The notes beneath the pieces were generated by a model, which saw only the letters and a list, made by a program, of their open reading frames with translations, searched no databases and was not told the origin of the DNA. Below are positions 1 through 4,153 of a stretch of 5,012 nucleotides of DNA, piece by piece. How positions within the stretch are numbered: the stretch's first letter is position 1; every line of letters starts with the position of its first letter. Where the stretch lies: NCBI GenBank assembly GCA_027009605.1, contig JALVCY010000103.1, forward strand, positions 1-5,012, written 5' to 3'. Source of the stretch: Saprospiraceae bacterium (GTDB lineage Bacteria; Bacteroidota; Bacteroidia; Chitinophagales; Saprospiraceae). The translations under genes and the position numbers were made by a program.

Positions 1-359
1 GAAAGCCACAAGTTTTTAAACCACGAAAAACACGAAAAGCACGAAAAAAAAATGAACGCCGTAGGGGCTAACCTTGTGTTCGCCCTAATGAACGGTGTAA
101 CGGCCTAACGGGTGGACGACATCCAAAAATCCCCAAAATGGTTAAACCACGAAAGCCACAAGTTTTTAAACCACGAAAAACACGAAAAGCACGAAAAAAT
201 TTGAACGCCGTAGGGGCTAACCTTGTGTTCGCCCTAATGAACGGTGTAACGGCCTAACGGGTGGACGACATCCAAAAATCCCCAAGATGGTTAAACCACG
301 AAAGCCACAAGTTTTTAAACCACGAAAAACACGAAAAGCACGAAAAAATTTGAACGCCG
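1..359. repeat. ~150-bp tandem repeat, about 2.4 copies
   Basis: Unit 1 spans 1-150, unit 2 spans 151-299, and a partial unit 3 starts at 300 and loses identity at about 359, where the sequence switches to a mini-hairpin array. Units 1 and 2 are almost identical. The A-run before TGAACGCC differs (nine A plus one T at about 44-53, against six A plus three T), giving 150 against 149 bases, and there is an A/G difference at 137/286. Each unit has two parts: a CACGAAA-rich part with internal ~10-base periodicity, and a part containing an imperfect hairpin with one mismatch (GGGCTAAC, loop CTTGT, GTTCGCCC; 65-85 and 214-234). No convincing gene lies inside it; reading frames across it are repeat-derived. 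The array starts at or before the window edge, so the true copy number is unknown. Confidence 0.95.
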
Positions 360-438
360 AAGGCAATTGAACGCCGAAGGCAATTGAACGTGCGAAGCAC
401 AACTTGAACGTCCGAAGGACAAATTGAACGCCAAAGGT
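350..438 (+). repeat. Array of five TTGAAC-punctuated GAA-loop mini-hairpins
   Basis: TTGAAC occurs at 350, 367, 384, 404 and 424 (spacing 17, 17, 20, 20). Each copy is followed by a tiny stem-loop and then AA. The stem-loops are GCC-GAA-GGC (356-364 and 373-381), GTGC-GAA-GCAC (390-400), GTCC-GAA-GGAC (410-420) and the degenerate GCC-AAA-GGT (430-438). The arms vary but stay complementary while the GAA loop stays constant, so the pairing rather than the sequence appears conserved. The third copy contains GCGAAGC, known from DNA biophysics as an exceptionally stable mini-hairpin. The array ends 12 bases before the ATG at 451, so it probably forms part of that gene's leader. Confidence 0.85.
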
Positions 439-450
439 AATCTAAACAGC

Positions 451-1002
451 ATGGAGCATAAACAAAAGAAGAATAAAACAGGATTTTTAGTAGCCATGAT
501 GGTGTTGGTAGGATTTCCCCTGTTGGCGATGTATTACATGAACAAAGGGGTGCGTTACCGCAAAAATCTCTTCGCCCAATTAGAAGATTATGGGCAGATT
601 GCTAATCTTTCCAAGGATGCCAATACCTTTCAAGGGAAAGTGGTGGCTATTTATTTTTTAGATGGGAGCGATGCCGCCCGGGAAGCATTGACCAAGATGC
701 ATGACCAATTCGATAACCGGCAAGATGTGCTCTTTTTTGTGGACGGAAATTATCCTATTGAAGATACGGCTCAAATCAAGACTTTATCTCCTTCCGGAAA
801 AGAAGATTTGGCGAAAGCCCTGCCTGCCGCTGACTCCAATCTCAAAGGTAAAGGCTTTTTGATGGATCGAGAAGGGCATTTGCGCAAGCAGTATGATTTG
901 TCGCAAGATGCTGATATTCAGTTGTTTGTGCGGCAATTGGCGCTCTTCCTGCCCCCGAAAAAAACACCCAAAGCAGAACTAAAAAGAGAAACCGAAAAAT
1001 GA
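451..1002 (+). CDS. Membrane-anchored SCO-like/thioredoxin-fold protein lacking cysteines
   Basis: The product is 183 aa. An N-terminal lysine-rich stretch (residues 4-9) precedes one hydrophobic segment (about 11-30), which predicts an anchor with the rest outside the cytoplasm. The soluble part resembles a thioredoxin fold of the SCO1/SenC type: a strand at GKVVAIYF (62-69), a helix, a strand at VLFFVDG (93-99), then FLMDREGHLRKQYDL (136-150), which resembles the C-terminal LID.pG.iR..Y segment of SCO proteins. SCO proteins bring copper to cytochrome oxidase through a CxxxC pair after the first strand. Here that position reads DGSDAAREAL (71-80), and the protein contains no cysteine, so classical copper binding or thiol chemistry is excluded. 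It overlaps the DUF420 gene by four bases, supporting a role in oxidase assembly. An in-frame TTG at 424 lies inside a repeat unit and is rejected; ATG 451 is chosen. An AAAGG 13 bases upstream is a weak ribosome site. The gene is sure; the SCO assignment is moderate. Confidence 0.75.
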   Translation: MEHKQKKNKTGFLVAMMVLVGFPLLAMYYMNKGVRYRKNLFAQLEDYGQIANLSKDANTFQGKVVAIYFLDGSDAAREALTKMHDQFDNRQDVLFFVDGNYPIEDTAQIKTLSPSGKEDLAKALPAADSNLKGKGFLMDREGHLRKQYDLSQDADIQLFVRQLALFLPPKKTPKAELKRETEK

Positions 1003-1523
1003 GCCTAACCCCCAAACAAAGAGAAAAAATGCTCAACCGGTTGGCGGTCGGGGTCTCCATTATTGTATTTTTGGTGGTCGGGATGATGCGTCGGATTAAA
1101 ATTGCTACGGATATTGATTTTAGTTTTTTGGCGGGAGTCAATGCGGCGATTAATTCTATTACGGCTGCTTTATTGGTCTTAGGATTGTGGCAGATTAAGC
1201 AGAAAAATATCCGGACACATCGTCAAATAATGACTGCCGCTATTGTCTTATCTTCTTTGTTTTTGGTGAGTTATGTGACTTATCATTTGACTACGCCGGA
1301 AACCAAATTTGGTGGTGAAGGTATCGTTAGAACGCTTTACCTGATTTTATTGGCGACACATATTATTTTGGCGGGGGCGATTTTGCCTTTTATTTTGTTT
1401 ACTTACATCCGGGCGATTACGGGGCAAGATGAACGTCATAGGAAATTGGCTCGTTGGGTTTTTCCTTTTTGGTTGTATGTGGCTGTGTCGGGGCCGGTGA
1501 TTTATTTTATGTTGCGGGCTTGA
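999..1523 (+). CDS. DUF420 (CtaM/YozB-type) membrane protein, cytochrome oxidase maturation
   Basis: The 174-aa protein has about five hydrophobic segments (roughly 14-30, 43-65, 78-97, 113-138 and 153-171). It carries the spaced histidines expected of DUF420 (COG2322): H74 in the THRQIM context, H96 in SYVTYH, H121 in the ATHIILA helix, and H147 just before the last helix. The closing segment ARWVFPFWLYVAVSGPVIYF (151-170) is typical of the family. Relatives such as CtaM of Staphylococcus aureus are needed for a functional aa3-type terminal oxidase, probably at a haem or cofactor step in the membrane; the exact chemistry is not settled. The start codon overlaps the stop of the upstream SCO-like gene (ATGA), which implies translational coupling and one operon. 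Length and topology are normal for the family, and no truncation is seen. Family assignment is strong; the specific role here is inferred. Confidence 0.88.
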   Translation: MSLTPKQREKMLNRLAVGVSIIVFLVVGMMRRIKIATDIDFSFLAGVNAAINSITAALLVLGLWQIKQKNIRTHRQIMTAAIVLSSLFLVSYVTYHLTTPETKFGGEGIVRTLYLILLATHIILAGAILPFILFTYIRAITGQDERHRKLARWVFPFWLYVAVSGPVIYFMLRA

Positions 1524-1543
1524 GGGGCTTTGGTCTTTGGGGC

Positions 1544-1559
1544 GCAGCAAGCTGCTTTT
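1544..1559 (+). terminator. Possible weak terminator after the DUF420 gene
   Basis: GCAGC-AA-GCTGC (1544-1555) is a perfect short inverted repeat followed by TTTT, 20 bases after the stop at 1521-1523. The stem is only four to five pairs and the T-run only four, so it may not terminate well. It is flanked by two copies of a CTTTGGTCTTTGG-like sequence (1528-1540 and 1555-1568), so it could equally be part of a repeat element. Confidence 0.3.
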
Positions 1560-1619
1560 GGTCTTTGGCTAGTGTTGTGGTTTGTTCTTGACTGCATTGC
1601 TGGATATTTGGTTTTTGTG

Positions 1620-1712
1620 GTTGAAGAAGTTGAGAAAGTTGAATCGCTGCGCTAGTTGATTCACTCGCTTCGCTTCGTTAGTTGAGGCGTTCGCCTTCGG
1701 CTCTCTAGTTGA
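1620..1712. repeat. GTTGA-punctuated palindrome array
   Basis: GTTGA occurs six times, at 1620, 1629, 1638, 1655, 1681 and 1708; the last three are preceded by TA (CTA or TTA). Between the later copies lie short self-complementary blocks: GCTGCGC, CGCTTCGCTTCG, and GGCGTTCGCC merging into GCCTTCGGC (1686-1701). GCCTTCGGC is the reverse complement of the GCCGAAGGC hairpin in the array at 350-438, so the two arrays share a building principle (a TTGA word plus CGAAG-type mini-hairpins) while differing in sequence. A degenerate continuation may exist near 1813-1835 (GAAGAAGTTGAGTCGAG). Confidence 0.6.
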
Positions 1713-1989
1713 GAAGATTTGGGTATTTGCTAGGGTTTTGACTTCATTATTTGGTATTGGGCATTCTGCAGTTTTCTATTACCCTTAGTGAGCTTAGGGT
1801 TCTTAGTGGTTTTGAAGAAGTTGAGTCGAGAAAGTTTAGGCGCTCGCTGTGATTTTTTAGGCATTAGTTGTGGAGTTCTCTAAATAAATGCTACTTTGTG
1901 GAGTCAAAAGTAAATCACAAATCCGGTTTTGGGGAGAAGCTCAATATTCTCTGAATTGGAATAACCTTGCTAACCAAAAAAACTAAAAA

Positions 1990-2370
1990 ATGCCATCCAT
2001 TGAGTTCATCCTATATGTTGGTCATCAAGCCCAAAGTACGGACTTTTATGAACAGGTTTTGCAAATGAAGCCTAGCCTGAATGTACCGGGTATGACCGAA
2101 TTTCAACTTTCTGATACGGTGAAATTAGGCTTGATGCCGGAAGACGGAATAGCCAAAATAATTTCCGGGCATTTGCCCCATCCGGCTAAAGGCAATGGAG
2201 TCCCAAGGTGCGAATTGTACCTAAAGGTGACGGATGCGCAGGGCTATTTGGAGCGGGGTATCCGGCTGGGTGGTGTTGCTGTCAGCCCTTTGCAGGCAAG
2301 GGATTGGGGCGATACGGTGGGTTATATTTCGGATTTGGATGGGCATGTTTTGGCTTTTGCGGAAGCATAA
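1990..2370 (+). CDS. VOC-fold (glyoxalase/bleomycin-resistance superfamily) protein
   Basis: The 126-aa product has the size of a single VOC domain made of two beta-alpha-beta-beta-beta modules. The first module opens with IEFILYVGHQAQSTDFYEQV (4-23), the strand-helix signature FxLYV....ST.FY of this superfamily, and contains NVPGMTEFQL (31-40). The second opens with CELYLKV (74-80), where E75 sits at a common metal-ligand position, and ends with RDWGDTVGYISDLDGHVLAF (104-123), the typical WG....Y..D.DGH ending. The usual histidine in the first strand is absent, so metal binding is uncertain. The superfamily includes glyoxalase I, antibiotic-binding proteins and dioxygenases; the substrate cannot be told from sequence. 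It stands alone: unrelated to the operon at 451-1523 and convergent with the gene at 2498-3709. The ATG follows an A-rich leader without a Shine-Dalgarno site, normal for Bacteroidota. Confidence 0.85.
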   Translation: MPSIEFILYVGHQAQSTDFYEQVLQMKPSLNVPGMTEFQLSDTVKLGLMPEDGIAKIISGHLPHPAKGNGVPRCELYLKVTDAQGYLERGIRLGGVAVSPLQARDWGDTVGYISDLDGHVLAFAEA

Positions 2371-2434
2371 GGGGATGTGAAAGGTAAATGGGCTACAGCC
2401 GCAAGTGTTCGAGCCGATTTTCCCAAAAATTTTC

Positions 2435-2493
2435 CACCGATTAAAATCGGCGTTATCAAAAAGCCCCCGGCCGTAATCAGCTAGGGGCTAATC
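2435..2493. repeat. 59-bp 3'-end repeat, copy 1
   Basis: This element matches 4094-4152 at 57 of 59 positions; the differences are T2456/C4115 and T2474/A4133. It holds a perfect palindromic hairpin CCGATTAAAATCGG (2437-2450) and the terminator stem AGCCCC/GGGGCT. It lies four bases past the stop of the minus-strand beta-propeller gene and 64 bases past the end of the plus-strand VOC gene, so it separates two convergent genes. A CCGATTTT half-copy of the palindrome sits just outside, at 2414-2421. Confidence 0.95.
2458..2489 (-). terminator. Rho-independent terminator of the 2498-3709 gene
   Basis: Read on the minus strand, AGCCCC (2489-2484) pairs with GGGGCT (2467-2462), and the T-run made by A2458-A2462 follows directly. 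The 16-base loop could form a small inner pairing. It begins eight bases after the stop codon. On the plus strand the same stem is followed by AATCCCTTTT, so it may also stop transcripts from the VOC gene, though less well. Confidence 0.8.
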
Positions 2494-2497
2494 CCTT

Positions 2498-3709
2498 TTA
2501 GTACTCAGGCAGTTTTAAGCAATACAAAAAATAATCTGTGGAAGCATACATCACCTTATTGGCTTCGTCCACGGCTACACCACCCCGAAAATCTCCTATA
2601 CCCCAATACTTCCAAGTGCGTTTTCCTGTATTTACATCCGCAATAAAAATTTCGGAATCCGTAAAGTAAATTCGATCACCATAGATTTTTGCATTCTCCA
2701 CACAACAGCCACCTTGCTTTTCAGAAAAGAGTATGGTTCCGGTTTCTTCATCTAGTGCCATAAACATGCCGCCGTCATTGATGGTCATTAACTTCCCGTC
2801 GTGTAAGAAATAAGAGCCACCTAGATTTCCGCCTAAGCCGGAATCCACCTTCCAGATTTCTGCTCCCGTCTCCAAGTCGAAACAAAAAGCCGTTTCGTCG
2901 GTGTAAAAGTAAACCCGCTTTTTCGCTTCATCTATTCGGGGTGGATTCACGATATTACTCACTTCATTAGAAATATTAAAATTTTCCCAAACCATCTTTC
3001 GCTGCGTCAAGTTATACGCCTTTAACTCAATCTTATACCATGGATTCAACTGCATACCGTATCTCCGATCTTGAAAAACTAGTATGGTATCCCCCAATGA
3101 ATCAATATAAGCAGTCGGTGCTTGAACACTTCCCGAATACCCTTCCGCATTTCTCTGTGATGTAAAAATAATCTGCCAATCACCGGCATGTATGTTTGCT
3201 ATTCGAAAGTCGGTTCTATTTGGTTCCTGACTACTTCCATAATCTTGCATAGAAAAAATTAAATCTTTGTAATGAGAACTAAATGGCTCTCCGGAGATAT
3301 TTTCATGACTGTTATGCCATATTACATCCCCCGTTAAAAGATTCAAACAATCATGTATTCGTCCTTGATTAATATAGGCCAAATCCCCAATAACTTCCCA
3401 GCTTTGCAACGCACTTCCCGTCCACTCCCAAATCACTTCCCTCGTCTTAACATCTATACATCGAAGCGTCTCATAATTATATGGATTACCTTGCGTACCC
3501 AAGGAATAAACCAACTGGTTATGACTATTAAGGAGCATGTCAAAATGTATCAAATCCCGTGGAGCCGTATCTTGGAACAACGGTATCTTCCAGAGAACGA
3601 CTGAGTCCTCCGGCTTAGTAGGTATCGGCTTAACAGGCTTTTGCACCGGCTTAGGATGACAACCTACCCAACCAAAGTAAAATAGGAAGAGAATTAATGT
3701 GTATTTCAT
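2498..3709 (-). CDS. PQQ-type beta-propeller repeat protein, probable lipoprotein
   Basis: The 403-aa product starts with a hydrophobic signal (residues 3-16) ending in WVGC. C17 is a plausible lipidation site, although tryptophan at -3 is unusual. A Lys/Pro-rich linker (20-34) follows, so export and membrane tethering are likely. The rest is a beta-propeller of PQQ-type repeats, visible as D-x-x-TG-x-x-x-W turns at 85-94, 122-131, 232-241, 277-286, 319-328 and 357-366, with a closing strand near 392-401. That fits about seven blades, as in BamB-like and other PQQ_2 proteins, many of which bind no cofactor; none of the catalytic residues of quinoprotein dehydrogenases can be assigned. A vicinal cysteine pair (C335-C336 in KQGGCCV) is shared with the paralog at 4154-5012. 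The ATG has an A-rich leader and lies nine bases after the stop of the coding remnant 3719-3922, implying co-transcription. Structure is confident. The role is unknown; immunity to a linked effector is one possibility. Confidence 0.85.
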   Translation of the reverse strand: MKYTLILFLFYFGWVGCHPKPVQKPVKPIPTKPEDSVVLWKIPLFQDTAPRDLIHFDMLLNSHNQLVYSLGTQGNPYNYETLRCIDVKTREVIWEWTGSALQSWEVIGDLAYINQGRIHDCLNLLTGDVIWHNSHENISGEPFSSHYKDLIFSMQDYGSSQEPNRTDFRIANIHAGDWQIIFTSQRNAEGYSGSVQAPTAYIDSLGDTILVFQDRRYGMQLNPWYKIELKAYNLTQRKMVWENFNISNEVSNIVNPPRIDEAKKRVYFYTDETAFCFDLETGAEIWKVDSGLGGNLGGSYFLHDGKLMTINDGGMFMALDEETGTILFSEKQGGCCVENAKIYGDRIYFTDSEIFIADVNTGKRTWKYWGIGDFRGGVAVDEANKVMYASTDYFLYCLKLPEY

Positions 3710-3718
3710 TTTCTGTTT

Positions 3719-3922
3719 TTATTGATCTATTCGGAATTTATCACCATACTTCCCATGAAATAACTTTTCCAACTTCACTTTAAGATTTGGGTCATTCCGC
3801 ATCTGCATATGGATGGATCCGTACAGGACGAAGTCTTCTTTGGAGTAATTTCCTTGTCCATCTACTCTTGGACTGCCTTCATTTACGGTGGCACCGGCTA
3901 TGTAGGGTAAGATAACACTCTT
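3719..3922 (-). pseudogene. 5'-truncated coding remnant, C-terminal 67 codons of an unknown protein
   Basis: A minus-strand frame is open from just after an in-frame TAA (plus 3923-3925) to a TAA at 3719-3721. It has no credible start: the first ATG is codon 39 of 67. The composition is protein-like, for example LPYIAGATVNEGSPRVDGQG (codons 5-24), then YSKEDFVLYGSIHMQ (26-40), then a charged helix-like DPNLKVKLEKLF (44-55), ending HGKYGDKFRIDQ. The stop is nine bases before the ATG of the beta-propeller gene, a spacing expected of genes in one transcript. I do not recognise the family. The most likely reading is the C-terminal tip of a larger protein whose upstream part was lost by recombination or deletion. 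Alternatives are a small gene with an unusual start, or an upstream frameshift; the AT-rich sequence beyond 3923 does not look coding. That it is a toxin tip is inference from position only. Confidence 0.6.
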
Positions 3923-4093
3923 TTAGCATATTACAAAGCGACTTTCGTCAAAGTCAATCAAAAGTCATTTTTCTTGCGTCAACACACATATAACCTACTG
4001 ATAATCAGTATAGTATACTATCAATGTCAGACACCTATTTTTACGAAAGTACAAAACGAAAGTCCGAATCTAATCGAAAAAAAGAATCTTTTG
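3923..4093. other. AT-rich intergenic spacer with inverted repeats
   Basis: This spacer between the coding remnant and the second 59-bp repeat has no protein-like frame. It contains a perfect hairpin GACTTT-CGTC-AAAGTC (3940-3955), a perfect 12-base palindrome ATAGTATACTAT (4010-4021), and ACGAAAGT twice (4043-4050 and 4056-4063). GACTTTCGT at 3940-3948 is the exact inverse of ACGAAAGTC at 4056-4064, so the two bound a ~125-bp segment. No target-site duplication is evident. It could hold a promoter or operator for the downstream minus-strand genes, or be the remains of a small mobile element. Confidence 0.6.
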
Positions 4094-4152
4094 CACCGAT
4101 TAAAATCGGCGTTACCAAAAAGCCCCCGGCCGAAATCAGCTAGGGGCTAATC
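4094..4152. repeat. 59-bp 3'-end repeat, copy 2
   Basis: Second copy of the element at 2435-2493 (57 of 59 identical), in the same orientation and in the same place relative to a minus-strand beta-propeller gene. Here it begins one base after the stop codon at 4154-4156. The CCGATTAAAATCGG palindrome is at 4096-4109. The near-identity contrasts with the much more diverged coding sequences of the two adjacent paralogs. Confidence 0.95.
4117..4148 (-). terminator. Rho-independent terminator of the 4154-5012 gene
   Basis: On the minus strand AGCCCC (4148-4143) pairs with GGGGCT (4126-4121), followed at once by five T (A4117-A4121 on plus). It lies five bases past the stop codon. It should separate this gene's transcript from the remnant and propeller gene further downstream, so those probably have their own promoter within 3923-4093 or depend on read-through. 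Confidence 0.8.
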
Positions 4153-4153
4153 T

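Larger units (their letters stand above)
1524..1989. other. 466-bp non-coding region with hairpins and repeats
   Basis: No credible coding frame is visible on either strand; the plus strand is strongly T/G-rich. It contains the weak terminator candidate near 1544, a TTGA-punctuated array (1620-1712), and an imperfect hairpin ACCCTTAG/CTTAGGGT with one mismatch and a TGAG loop (1781-1800). Past about 1880 it becomes A-rich. TAACCTTG (1962-1969) and TACTTTG (1892-1898, with TTG at 1868-1870) are partial matches to the Bacteroidota -7 consensus TAnnTTTG. Either could drive the VOC gene at 1990, but neither is a full match with good spacing. Confidence 0.7.

Noticed and set aside
350..438. CRISPR-like array
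   Set aside because: The spacing is 17-20 bases with palindromic units and no unique spacers of normal length; no cas genes are seen.
424..450. TTG start giving nine extra residues to the SCO-like protein
   Set aside because: The TTG is the fifth TTGAAC word of the repeat array, so the extension is repeat sequence; ATG 451 gives a normal Lys-rich N-terminus before the membrane segment.
217..497. Two overlapping minus-strand reading frames of about 60 codons
   Set aside because: They run through the tandem repeat and mini-hairpin array and into the SCO-like gene; the translations are repeat-derived Phe/Arg-rich sequence without family resemblance.
842..1141. Minus-strand frame of 99 codons
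   Set aside because: It lies antisense across the overlap of two convincing plus-strand genes and has no family features.
1347..1550. Minus-strand frame of 67 codons
   Set aside because: It is a shadow of the DUF420 gene, with biased Pro/Arg/Asn composition caused by antisense reading of membrane-protein codons.
3353..3604. Plus-strand frame of 83 codons
   Set aside because: It is antisense inside the beta-propeller gene, which has clear repeat motifs in its own frame.
2498..3709. Quinoprotein alcohol dehydrogenase
   Set aside because: The length is too short for that family, and the cofactor-binding and calcium-ligand residues cannot be identified; only the propeller repeats and a CC pair are shared.
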